NCBI GenBank assembly: GCA_016926505.1
Contig: JAFGOM010000048.1
Span: 19,803 to 83,802, forward strand
DNA: 64,000 nt
Direction: 5' to 3'
From: Methanospirillaceae archaeon
GTDB taxonomy: Archaea > Halobacteriota > Methanomicrobia > Methanomicrobiales > Methanospirillaceae
Of the stretch, positions 1 to 10,200 are shown piece by piece; positions within the stretch are counted from its first letter, which is position 1; each line of letters begins with the position of its first letter. The notes under the pieces are model-generated. The model was given only the letters and a program-made list of their open reading frames with translations, did not search any database and was not told the origin of the DNA. The position numbers and the translations under genes were made by a program.

Positions 1-3000
1 AATAGTTCCCGTATCACCTCTGGCATAGTCATGGACTGATGCAATAATGCCGCCATAATACTCTCCCGGTCCAATATCGGGAGGGAGGGTGAGATCAATA
101 CTCATCCTTTGCCATTCACCTGCTTTTATCGGATCGACTCTCTTTTCATTCCCGATAAGTCGATCAGTATCGGTAATGGTTGTATCATTCGAGAGGCATG
201 CCTGAACAGTAAAGGGCAAAGTATCAGCATCCCCGTCATTTTCCAGGATAAAAGAGATGGTAACCGTATCTCCGGGTTTGGCATTCGGGGGGATGAATAG
301 TGAGTGGATAACAAGATGAGCCTCCTGCTCATCTGCTTCCGGTTCTCCTTCCGGCTCTTCAATTAACTGGACTTCAGGAGTGGGAGCAGGTGTTTGTTCG
401 ACTACAACTTCAATAACCGGGTGTATACAAAGCCGGGTTGTTGCATAACCGGTGTTGTTGTCCTCTGAGCTCTCCCCTATCTGTTTATAGGAATCGACAA
501 TCACACCAGAATAATAATCCCCTTCCGGAGTAACTGAAGGGATAAGCAGGGTTTTTGAGTCAGATAGCGTCGCTTGTGCCGCCAAAGCATCATACCCGTA
601 ACTGCCCAGAGGAAAATCAGAATCAGTGATGATGGTATCCTGCGAGAGGTAAAACCCAACTTTAAAGGAGCCGGTACCTTGTGTACCGGTATTCTTTGCC
701 GAGAATGATACCACGATATCAGAACCGGGGGCTGCGGTTCCTGGTGCGGTTACCGATAGTATCGTGAGATCCGGTTGTTTTCTTGTTTCAACAACATTAC
801 TTTTTGTCACGGTCAGTGTATCAGAGGCGTAACCGGTGTTGTTGTCCTCTGAACTCTCCCCTACCTGTTTATAGGAATCGGCAATCACACCCAGGTAATA
901 CTTTTCTTCCGGAGTAATTGAAGGGATAAGCAGGGTTTTTGAGTCGGTCAGCGCAGCCTCTGCCGCCAAAGCATCATACCCGTAACTGCCCAGCGGGAAA
1001 TCAGAATCAGTGATGATGGTGTCCTGCGAGAGGTAAAACCCAACCTTAAAGGAGCCGGTCCCTTGTGTACCGGTATTCTTTGCCGAGAACGACACCTCAA
1101 TATCAGTGCCCGGGGCTGCGGTTTTGGGTGCAGTTACTGATAGTACCATAAGATCAGGCTGAATTACCCCGATACGTTCTGATATCACTCCATGTTCTTC
1201 CTGCGGAACAGGGGTTGGCAGTATCTCTTCTTCATGGGGGATACTGATCTGAACAGAAAAAGCAGCATATCCTGCATTATTATCCTCTTCAGACTCGGTA
1301 TACTCACGATACGTATCAGCAAGGACAAACACGTAATAATCACCAGCCGAAATTGTATCCAGGATATATACATTTCGTGAATCGGTAAATGTCTCCTTTG
1401 TCTTGAGAGGCTGATTGGTAAAGGTATGCAGTACGCTATCAGAATCATCAGGGACTGCATCCTCTGAAAGTGTGATATCAATCCTGAACGGACCGGAATT
1501 CTTCTCTCCACGGTTAGCCAGAGTAAAGGTCACCGGCATTTCTGTCCCTGAAGAGATGGTTTTTGGAACATCCACCGATACTACCACAAGATCTGGTTGT
1601 ATTTCCGCTACTTTTTCTGATATCACCCCTGTTGACTGCCCGGGAGTTGGTTGTACCATCTCTTTCCCCGCTTCTTTTCTGAGGGTTACCGGATCTGCGG
1701 TATATCCCGCATTATTATCCTCATTGTTCTCATCGTTCTGGTTTTTTGTGTCAGCAATCACTCCAAGGTAATACTCTCCTTCAGACTGAAACGATGGGAT
1801 AAAAAGGGTTTTTGAATCCTTCAGGGTATCTCCCGCTGCCAGCGGGTCATAACTGACTGTCTTTACAACAACATCTGATCCATCAGCTATCCTGTCCATT
1901 GAGAGGGTAAATCCCAGTTTGAAGGGGCCTGAATTTCCTTCTCCCGCATTTGTAATGGTATATGAAACCTGCAAATCCGTGCCGGGTGATGCTGTCTTTG
2001 GGGCATTCACCGAGATAACAGCAATATCCGGCACAATATCTGCAGGATGCAGTTCTATCCCGGGAAGCAATACCACGGTTCCGGCGGTTGTCGGGGCGGG
2101 CGGTGGTACTGATCTTGGGAGGGGAGTCAATGTCTCTTCTGTGATAGTTCGTATCTCTACCGGTTCATTTGAAAACCCTGCATTATTATCATCGCGTAAT
2201 TCATCAAACCGGTCCTGTGAATCGATTACAATACCAATGTAATATTCTCCCTCTGATTGAAACGATGGGATAAGAAGGGTTCTTGTTTCACTCCAGGTAT
2301 CTCCGGCGGCAAGCGGATCATAACTGACTGTCTTGAGAATAACATCAGAAGTATCAAAAGCCCTGTCCTTTGAGAGGGTAAATGCAATTTTAAAAGGTCC
2401 GGAGATTGCAGTGCCTGCATTTCTGACTGATATAAAAACAGGCATCTCATTCCCCGGTTCTGCCGATTCCGGTGCATCCACCAATACAACCGAAAGATCA
2501 GGTGCTCCTTCCGGGGTTTGCAGATCCTGCACAACAGGCTCTGTTTTTTGTACTGGCACCGTTGTTGTGGGAGTCGGTTGCGGCTGCATTGTTCCTGCAA
2601 CGGTAACTTCATGAAAACAGGCATTATTTGTCTCATCTCCCTCTTCCAACGCATTTTTCGGGTCTGCCATCACCACAAGATAATACCTGCCCGGGGGAGT
2701 ACTTTCAGGAATGCGGATAAACCTGAGATAATACATGGATGAACCGGACCCAAGCGAATCGTAAGGATTGCTTCCAAGGATACTATCAGAGAGATCAATG
2801 CTGGTGTCAGATGAGAGATAAAAAGCAGTATCATACCTGCCGGAAGACACGCTTCCGGGATTGGTAACAGAAAATCCTACCTGAACAAGCTCCCCTGCTG
2901 TGACACTATCACTGATATCAAGTAAAGGAACTGCCAGATCCGGCAGGGCCTGTATTGGTGGTAATACCGTGATCTCTTCCGGGAGAGGTGTTTCCTCCGG

Positions 3001-4152
3001 GAGTGTGGGAACCGGAGTCAGGGTGGGGCCCGGTGCGGGGGCAGGTGAAACCGGAGCCGGTACCATCTCTTTAAGTGTTATCTGAGCATTTCCGGCATTA
3101 TTTGTTTCATCACCCTCGTCTATTGTATTTTGAGGGTCTGCCATCACCACAAGATAATACCTGCCGGGAGGATTGTCTTTGGGAATGGGCACAAACCTCA
3201 GGCGATAGAGTGAAGAGCCCGAACCCATTGAGTCATAGGTGGAACTGGCAAGGGAGATATCAGAGAGATCGACGATCATGTCCTGTGAAAGGTAAAAACT
3301 AATTTTATATGAACCAGAAGCGATGCTCCCGGAATTTTGTATGACAAATCCCACCTGGACCAGTTCGCCGGGTTTTGACATCTCAGGAATATCAACCGAT
3401 GAAATGCTGAGATCGGCCTGTGATGTTCTGGTCAGGGCTGGAGCAGTGGATTCTTCCGGTACAGGTGTGACGGCAGAAGGGGGCGGGGTTATCGGTGATG
3501 CGCCATTGGTGTCTGTCTGCGTTACAGCAATGGTTTCTTTCCCTGCAGGAGTCTCTGGTGGAGATGCCGGAACCGGGGACGGGGTAGGAGCAGGTGTGAC
3601 GGTGGATGGCAGGATATGGTCAAGGGTAATGGGGACAGATGCCACATTATTGGTATCATTTGTCTCATCGATCTCATCGAAGGGATCAGCGCGTATTCCA
3701 AAATAATACGTTCCGGGTGCGGTATCATCAGGGATGCGGATAAACCTGAAATAATAAAGGGATGACTCCGGTTCAAGTGAATCATAGGAGTAGGTTCCTA
3801 ATAAAAGATCTGAACTCTCAGTGGGAGAGTCTGTTGAGAGATAAAATCCGATCGTATATCTCCCGGTAGCAATAATACCTGCATTTTCTCCGATAAATCC
3901 GACCGGGATCAGTTCCCCGGGTTCTGCATCACTTGTGATATTTAAAGATGAGATGAAAAGATCCGGGAGCAGGGTTTGTTCCGGTAACGGTTGTTGTAAC
4001 GATCCCGTAATATCCGGGAACCGGGCAGTCTGCACCTCTGTCAGACCAGGGGCGTCAAATACATTCCGTTCTGAAAAAACATCCTGCGATGATGCACCTG
4101 CAGCAAGAACCAGTAAAACTACCGGGATCACCACCATCGTACGAATCGTCAT
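1..4152 (-). CDS. Giant exported CARDB-repeat protein (5' part, C-terminus beyond window)
   Basis: One frame stays open on the minus strand from ATG at 4152 to base 1 (1384 codons); I checked it along its length for stops. The product begins with a signal peptide (basic start, then a VVIPVVLLVLAAGASS-type core). It continues as about nine CARDB-like immunoglobulin-fold repeats, each opening with a PDL/ADL-type strand and ending in a DE-x-N-NN/A strand. The repeats begin near 3966, 3420, 2945, 2503, 2030, 1600, 1165, 770 and 380, and the ninth is cut by the window edge. Linkers are rich in Pro, Thr and Glu. CARDB modules are typical of adhesion or surface proteins, so an envelope role is inferred. 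A GAGGTGA ribosome binding site lies about 10 nt before the ATG. The true length is unknown. Confidence 0.9.
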   Translation of the reverse strand, partial: MTIRTMVVIPVVLLVLAAGASSQDVFSERNVFDAPGLTEVQTARFPDITGSLQQPLPEQTLLPDLFISSLNITSDAEPGELIPVGFIGENAGIIATGRYTIGFYLSTDSPTESSDLLLGTYSYDSLEPESSLYYFRFIRIPDDTAPGTYYFGIRADPFDEIDETNDTNNVASVPITLDHILPSTVTPAPTPSPVPASPPETPAGKETIAVTQTDTNGASPITPPPSAVTPVPEESTAPALTRTSQADLSISSVDIPEMSKPGELVQVGFVIQNSGSIASGSYKISFYLSQDMIVDLSDISLASSTYDSMGSGSSLYRLRFVPIPKDNPPGRYYLVVMADPQNTIDEGDETNNAGNAQITLKEMVPAPVSPAPAPGPTLTPVPTLPEETPLPEEITVLPPIQALPDLAVPLLDISDSVTAGELVQVGFSVTNPGSVSSGRYDTAFYLSSDTSIDLSDSILGSNPYDSLGSGSSMYYLRFIRIPESTPPGRYYLVVMADPKNALEEGDETNNACFHEVTVAGTMQPQPTPTTTVPVQKTEPVVQDLQTPEGAPDLSVVLVDAPESAEPGNEMPVFISVRNAGTAISGPFKIAFTLSKDRAFDTSDVILKTVSYDPLAAGDTWSETRTLLIPSFQSEGEYYIGIVIDSQDRFDELRDDNNAGFSNEPVEIRTITEETLTPLPRSVPPPAPTTAGTVVLLPGIELHPADIVPDIAVISVNAPKTASPGTDLQVSYTITNAGEGNSGPFKLGFTLSMDRIADGSDVVVKTVSYDPLAAGDTLKDSKTLFIPSFQSEGEYYLGVIADTKNQNDENNEDNNAGYTADPVTLRKEAGKEMVQPTPGQSTGVISEKVAEIQPDLVVVSVDVPKTISSGTEMPVTFTLANRGEKNSGPFRIDITLSEDAVPDDSDSVLHTFTNQPLKTKETFTDSRNVYILDTISAGDYYVFVLADTYREYTESEEDNNAGYAAFSVQISIPHEEEILPTPVPQEEHGVISERIGVIQPDLMVLSVTAPKTAAPGTDIEVSFSAKNTGTQGTGSFKVGFYLSQDTIITDSDFPLGSYGYDALAAEAALTDSKTLLIPSITPEEKYYLGVIADSYKQVGESSEDNNTGYASDTLTVTKSNVVETRKQPDLTILSVTAPGTAAPGSDIVVSFSAKNTGTQGTGSFKVGFYLSQDTIITDSDFPLGSYGYDALAAQATLSDSKTLLIPSVTPEGDYYSGVIVDSYKQIGESSEDNNTGYATTRLCIHPVIEVVVEQTPAPTPEVQLIEEPEGEPEADEQEAHLVIHSLFIPPNAKPGDTVTISFILENDGDADTLPFTVQACLSNDTTITDTDRLIGNEKRVDPIKAGEWQRMSIDLTLPPDIGPGEYYGGIIASVHDYARGDTGTI

Positions 4153-4221
4153 ACTCCATGGTCACCTCATCCTTGTGATCAGGTTTCAGATCACCAGGGT
4201 TGATGAGGGTACCGACTTGAC

Positions 4222-4235
4222 AATATTTAAGTTTT
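4222..4235 (-). promoter_or_regulatory. Probable TATA box of the CARDB-repeat gene
   Basis: Read on the minus strand this is AACTTAAATATT preceded by A-rich sequence, as in an archaeal BRE/TATA element. It lies about 75 nt before the ATG at 4152, which would give a leader of roughly 40-45 nt carrying the GAGGTGA site. Pattern match only. Confidence 0.4.
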
Positions 4236-4672
4236 ATTATGATCCCGAGTCTTTCTGATTAAGACAGAATCGTGGAATATAGCCAGATTTTTGATATCTC
4301 TCTTTATCGTGCACCGTTATTCAATCTCTTTTGAGGAGTATCCAGACAGAGAGGAGGAACTGCCTGCACCTTGCCTCTTTCCATCATAATTAATTCTGAT
4401 ATAAAAGATGATATTGCCTGTCAGGTAATCCCGCTGATAGACAATAGCATAAGAGGAGATACCAAAAATCCGGTCTATTCATATTCCTCATGTAATTTTT
4501 ATCGCGACTACACCGTCACAACCCGTTCACCTCCATCCCCCGGGTTACCTTTCAGAAACACCGGGTGTTTTTTAACAAACAAGGATCTTATATCTTTGAC
4601 AGAAGGTTATGCACAGAATAAATGACGGGTGTATCTGCCGCATCCTCTTAAAAAAAGAATAATTGATCTGAT
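4236..4672. other. Intergenic region without a supported gene
   Basis: This is the divergent gap between the CARDB gene and the antiporter. The only sizeable open frame (4371-4625, +) has no ribosome binding site, domain or sensible composition and is not called. An A-rich stretch near 4648-4660 could be the promoter for the antiporter and would give an almost leaderless transcript. Confidence 0.5.
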
Positions 4673-5911
4673 ATGATGTTGTACGGGGATATTTCACTCT
4701 TTGCCACAGTCGAGTTCCAGATGACACTCCTGCTGCTCGTTGCAATCGGTGGCTACCTTATAGCATCATGGGTTCACCAGTCTGCTGTTGTCGGTGAGAT
4801 CGTCCTCGGACTCGTCGTCGGACCCAGTGTGCTCGGCCTTATCACCTATACCGATCTGGTAGAGATTTTTGCCCAGATCGGCGTTATCATCATGCTTTTT
4901 GTTATCGGGTTTGACTTTCATTTCAAGGATCTGCTCAACAGCAGGTACGTGGCGATTGCCCTCTCTGGTGTTGTTATTCCCTGGGTAAGCGGATTTATCT
5001 TTGCAGTAACCTGGGGAATGAATCCGATAAATGCCATGTTCGTGGGTACTGCCCTTACCGCAACGAGTGTTGCAATAACGGCAAACGTCTTAAAAGAGAT
5101 GGGAAAACTTCATACCGGTGCGGCAAATGCAATTATTGGAACTGCGGTTATTGATGATATACTCAGTCTTATTGCACTCTCTATCACCACCGAGATAATC
5201 TCTGATTCCTTTACTATTGGATGGCTTATCTGGACAATACTCAAGCCGGTCCTCTTTATCGTGATTGCAGGCCTGATCGGCATCTACATCGTTGACAGGA
5301 TGCTCATTGTCATTGACCGGACCGCTTTTGCGGTCAGGTTCCCTGAATTTGTATTCCTCTGCGGCCTGATGACCGCATTTGTATACGCCCTGGCTGCCGA
5401 GATCGTCGGGGTTTCGGGTCTGGTTGGTGCATTCATTGCCGGAGTATCTTTAAGCAGGGTCGGACTCGTGCACTCGAAAAGCATCAAGAAGGGATCTGAA
5501 TACCTGTACGTGCCCATGGCAGCAATCTTTTTCATCTCACTTGGCATCCTCGTCGATCTGCACCGGGTAACTGAAGAGATCCTCATATTTACCCTCTTTC
5601 TCACAATAATTGCGATCATCTCCAAGTTTGTCGGGTGCGGAATATCAGCCCGGCTGGTAGGGATGACCTCACGCGACTCGCTTATTGTCGGAGCAGGAAT
5701 GATCCCCCGTGGTGAGATGACCATGATCGTTGCTCTTTTTGCAGTCAGCATCGGGATAGCAGAGCAGGAACTTTATATTGCAGTCCTCTTAATGAGCCTG
5801 CTCTCTACCTGTATCACACCAGTCCTCTTTCATGAATGGCTGTATCGGAAGACGACCCACGAACCCGCCCTGCAGGACAGGGAGGGTCATTTCCTGCATC
5901 ACCACCCGTAA
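4673..5911 (+). CDS. CPA2-family cation:proton antiporter (Kef/NapA type)
   Basis: This 412-residue polytopic membrane protein has about 12-13 hydrophobic segments. It probably exchanges Na+ or K+ for H+ across the cytoplasmic membrane. Family marks are GEIVLGLVVGPSVLGL (41-56), the ion-binding Asp-Asp pair in TAVIDDILSL (D161-D162, matching NapA/NhaA), SGLVGAFIAGVSLS, FFISLGILVD and the PRGEM segment near residue 346. It ends shortly after the last membrane segment, so the RCK/TrkA-N regulatory domain of full Kef proteins is absent. No clear ribosome binding site precedes ATG 4673; an internal ATG at 4721 is a weaker alternative. The ion cannot be decided from sequence. Confidence 0.88.
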   Translation: MMLYGDISLFATVEFQMTLLLLVAIGGYLIASWVHQSAVVGEIVLGLVVGPSVLGLITYTDLVEIFAQIGVIIMLFVIGFDFHFKDLLNSRYVAIALSGVVIPWVSGFIFAVTWGMNPINAMFVGTALTATSVAITANVLKEMGKLHTGAANAIIGTAVIDDILSLIALSITTEIISDSFTIGWLIWTILKPVLFIVIAGLIGIYIVDRMLIVIDRTAFAVRFPEFVFLCGLMTAFVYALAAEIVGVSGLVGAFIAGVSLSRVGLVHSKSIKKGSEYLYVPMAAIFFISLGILVDLHRVTEEILIFTLFLTIIAIISKFVGCGISARLVGMTSRDSLIVGAGMIPRGEMTMIVALFAVSIGIAEQELYIAVLLMSLLSTCITPVLFHEWLYRKTTHEPALQDREGHFLHHHP

Positions 5912-6022
5912 ATTCAATGCCTGGGTTTCCAAAAGCATCTGATGACGGGTTTTTCAGAGATTTTGTATCTCGCTGATAAAACCACCATTTAATGCAGCAT
6001 TCCACCTAAACATACAATAGAG

Positions 6023-7249
6023 ATGAAGATCCTTCACACTTCTGACTGGCATATCGGAAATACCCTGTATGATATACGACGATATGACGAGTTCTCTGCA
6101 TTCTTTGACTGGCTGCTCTCCTGTATCACAACAAAAGAAGTAGATGTCCTGCTCGTTGCCGGCGATATCTTTGACTCAGGTACACCATCAAACCGGGCTC
6201 TTTCCCTCTATTACCGGTTTTTACACCTGGTCGCAGACTCCTGCTGCCGGCATGTTATCATCACCGCCGGAAACCATGATTCACCCTCGCTACTCTCTGC
6301 CCCCCGTGATCTGTTGCGGGCTCTTGACATCCATATCATCGGATCGGTAACAGAACAGCCGGATGATGAGGTCATTCTGCTCACGGCTGATGACGGTACA
6401 CCCGAACTTATTGTCTGTGCGGTTCCGTACCTCCGTGACCGGGATGTACGGACTGCTCAACCGGGTGAGAGTACTGACGAGAAGAGAGAAAACCTTGTGA
6501 ACGGCATCAGATCCCATTACCATGATGTTGCAGAGCGTGCAGAGGATATCAGGCGTCATCTTGGCCAGCCAGTCCCCATCATCGCCATGGGGCATCTCTA
6601 TACAGCCGGGGGAAACGCAGGAGACGGGGTTCGGGATCTCTATATTGGCACCCTTGGCCAGGTTGATGCCGGCATCTTCCCGTCCTCCTTTGATTACCTG
6701 GCACTTGGTCACCTGCACCTTCCCCAGATGGTAGGGGGATCCCCATACCGGCGGTACTGTGGATCCCCGCTTCCCATGGGATTTAATGAAGCAGGTCAGC
6801 AGAAACAGGTATGTCTCGTCAGGATAGAACCAGGAGAAGCACCAGTCATCACAACCTTACCAGTTCCGTCGTTTATCAGAATGGAGCGAATACGCGGGAA
6901 TTACAAGACAGTTATCGCACAACTCCAGGAGCTGGCATCTGAATGTGAACCGGTTCTCACCGAAATTATCATAGAAGAAAGTCTCCCGCCTGCCGATATC
7001 CAGGAAGAAATCAGGAAATTATCCTCTCATTCATTGGTTGAGGTACTTATCACAAAAACTACCACCCTTTCATCAGGCTTACTGCGGCCGGAAATTCCTT
7101 CTGAGTCACTGGCAGAACTGAGTGAAATCGAGGTTTTTCGCCGGTGCATGGATGCCCATAAGACACCGGAAGAAGACCGCCGGGAACTCATTGATGCCTA
7201 TACCGAGATCCTGACCGGATTATTTGAAGAGGATACAAATGCACAATGA
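6023..7249 (+). CDS. sbcD: SbcD/Mre11-type nuclease subunit
   Basis: A 408-residue calcineurin-like phosphoesterase, the nuclease half of the SbcCD (Mre11-Rad50-like) complex that processes DNA ends and hairpins. The metal-binding motifs are in order: SDWHIG (7-12), AGDIFDSG (46-53), GNHDS (83-87), MGHLY (about 190) and LGHLHLPQ (about 228). Length and motifs fit the bacterial-style SbcD rather than classic archaeal Mre11, and no HerA or NurA is adjacent. Only 9 nt separate it from sbcC, so the pair is probably co-transcribed. The ribosome binding site is weak. Confidence 0.93.
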   Translation: MKILHTSDWHIGNTLYDIRRYDEFSAFFDWLLSCITTKEVDVLLVAGDIFDSGTPSNRALSLYYRFLHLVADSCCRHVIITAGNHDSPSLLSAPRDLLRALDIHIIGSVTEQPDDEVILLTADDGTPELIVCAVPYLRDRDVRTAQPGESTDEKRENLVNGIRSHYHDVAERAEDIRRHLGQPVPIIAMGHLYTAGGNAGDGVRDLYIGTLGQVDAGIFPSSFDYLALGHLHLPQMVGGSPYRRYCGSPLPMGFNEAGQQKQVCLVRIEPGEAPVITTLPVPSFIRMERIRGNYKTVIAQLQELASECEPVLTEIIIEESLPPADIQEEIRKLSSHSLVEVLITKTTTLSSGLLRPEIPSESLAELSEIEVFRRCMDAHKTPEEDRRELIDAYTEILTGLFEEDTNAQ

Positions 7250-7258
7250 GGCAAAAAG

Positions 7259-10200
7259 ATGAAGATCAAAAGAATTCATTTTAAAAATATCAACTCTCTT
7301 GCAGGAGTATGGTCTGTTGATCTTACCACTTCCTCGTATGATACCGATGGCATCTTTGCGATAACCGGACCAACCGGAGCCGGAAAGACCACTATCCTTG
7401 ATGCGATCTCGCTGGCCTTATATGGCCGGACTCCCCGCCTTGACCGGATAAGCCAGAGCAGCAATGAAGTGATGACCCGGCATACCGGTGAGTGCTATGC
7501 AGAGATTGAGTTTGAGACGAGAGAAGGGAGATTTATATCCCGCTTTAGTCAGAATCGTGCCCATAAGAGACCTGATGGGGAACTACAGCAACCAAAATTT
7601 GAGATCAGTGATGTAAAAACCGGAGTCATCCTTGCAGAAAAAAAGGCAGAATATACCACGATAATTGAGAAACTGACCGGAATGACCTTTCACCAGTTTA
7701 CCCGATCCATCATGCTTGCCCAGGGAGAATTTGCTGCATTTCTGGATGCCAGTGATGACGATCGGGGCCAGATACTTGAACAGATAACCGGAACCGGCAT
7801 CTATGGTGATATCTCCATACGGGTGCATGAGCGCGAAGTGCAGGAGAGAGCTGAGCTGGCTGTCATAGAGAATACCATAGACCAGATTCCGGTAATGAGC
7901 CGGGAGGAGGAGGTTGTACTCAGGTCAGACGGTAGTGAAAAGAAAGAACAGATGGAGCATCTGAAAACAGAAATAGAAGTACTTCGTGCTGATATCTCCT
8001 CTCATACAAAGATGGAGGAATACCGGCAGGAGATAATTCATCTGCAGAGGCAACAGGAAGATCTGGCAAAAAAAAGAGAAAATGCAGCTTTGGATCTCAG
8101 CCGACTCAGCCATGCTGAACGGGCACGGGGAGGAGAAGCAGCATATAATACAATCCTCAATCAGCGGGATAACATCACGTCAACACACCAGGAACATAAA
8201 CTATGCACAGAACAGATCCCGCTCCTTACCCGTGCACAGGACCTTGCCAGAGAAGAAGAAGAAAAATCCAACACGATTTTTTTGCTGGCACGAAAGAGAG
8301 GGGCTGAGCAGGCACCGGTAATCAGAAAGGTCAGGGAATATGACATCAGGATTGCTCATGCACGTGATATCGTAAAAAGTTCCGGTGACGAGTGCAGGAC
8401 CATTGCAGAGAATATCTGCCGGTATCAGGATGAACTGCAGAAGAATCTCGCAGAAAAAAACCGGGTGCAGGAGATATATGAACGTGTTACAAAATTCCTG
8501 CAGGAGAACCAGAATGATGCCGGGCTGGAAACTCAATTTGAACCCATCTCAATCCTTGTCTCCGGCATTACCAGACAGAAAGAACAATACCAAAAGAAAG
8601 AGCGTGAACTGTCAGAGGGACAGGAAGCTTCTGTTTCTGCAGAAGAATCGAAGCAGGCTGCAAAAGCACGATACTGTGAAATATCCAGTAAAGCAGAAGA
8701 GACACAACACCAGCTCGAACGTGAAGAGAAACTCCTCTCTGACATCCTTTCAGATACCGATATCCCATCATGGAGAAGACGCCTGGAAGACGAAAAAGAC
8801 CGGCTGAAATCTCTACAGGATCTCAAATTAGTTGCTGATGACAAAAAAACGGCAGAAGATTCGCTCCGCTGCACAGGGGAAGAAGAGATGTTTCTTGTCG
8901 TACAGCAGCAGGAGATACAGCGTCTCATTAGTGACCGGGAACTACAGAAAAAAACACTGGCTGACCTGATTGCAGAACGGGAGATGACAGCCCGCCTGAT
9001 ACAGCGGATTGCAGGATTTGAAGATGAGCGAAACCGCCTGATTAAGGGATCTCCCTGTCCACTCTGTGGATCGTGTACTCATCCATATCAGGAGGGATGC
9101 ATCCCTGTTGATGAGACGATTGATACGAGGCTTGCAGCTGACAAAGAGGAGATGAACCGTCTTATCGAGACGATAACAGGGTTTACGTCTGACCTTGCTG
9201 CCATAGGAAAGGAATGTGAAATCATCAGGAAAAAACAAAAAGATCTACAGGAACTCGTACCAACCCTGGTATCTGCCATGCAAAAAGGGGCTGCTGCTCT
9301 TTTACCTGATTCTGATATGACAGATCCAGATGTGATTACCCGGGAAACGGAACAGTCGAATGAAGCAATTACCCGGTATACCGATATCATAAAACAAGCA
9401 GAACTTCAGGAGAGAGCAGTCCGTCAGGCAGAGCTGAGTCATACACAAATCCTGGAGAAACGGGGAGCTGCAAACCTTGCCCAACAGGAGGCAACTATCC
9501 TGTGGACACAGAAAAAAGGCGACATTGAGCGGTTGGAGCGAGAAATCGACGCTATTCGCACAGAAATACAGAAAACAGAAGAAGAACTTGACATAATCAC
9601 AAAACCGTTTTATCCGGCAGGTTGTACTGCAGATACTGCCGGAGAAGTTCTTTATATTCTTGAACAGAGGCGTGATCAGTACCGATCATGGAAGCGGGAG
9701 TGCGATGAGCAATATTACGCTTTAGAGCGGATTGAGCAGGATATCAGGGCAACTACCTCCCGCATGCAGGAAGCTGTGGATGCACACACAGAGAAAGAAA
9801 AGAGATACCTCGATGAGAAGAGCCAATGCAAGAGACTTGTCCAGGAACGGTATGATCTCTTTACAGATGCCGATCCGGATGAGGAAGAGAACACGCTTAC
9901 CCGTGCAATTGAATCAGCAGAAAAAGATCTAAAAGCTGCATCAGAAGTAAGGAACCGGGCAGAGAACGACCGTAACAATCTCGTGTCAAAAATTGCTACG
10001 CTGCAGTCTGCGATTGAGAAGAATGCAATAATTCTTACTGATCTCGAGACTGCTTTCTCTCTCTGGCTGCCAAAAGCCGGATTTTTAGATGAAGCATCAT
10101 TTTGTGCAGCCCGGATGCCTGATGAGGAATACCGGAGGATACAAGCGGTTCAGGAAGAGATCGGAAACCAGGAGACGATTGTAACGACACGGATCTCTGC

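Noticed and set aside
1185..2654. Several open frames opposite or out of phase with the CARDB array
   Set aside because: They are repeat-driven shadows; the continuous minus-strand frame to 4152 with signal peptide and CARDB repeats explains the whole region.
4371..4625. 84-residue plus-strand frame before the antiporter
   Set aside because: No ribosome binding site, no domain and random-looking composition.
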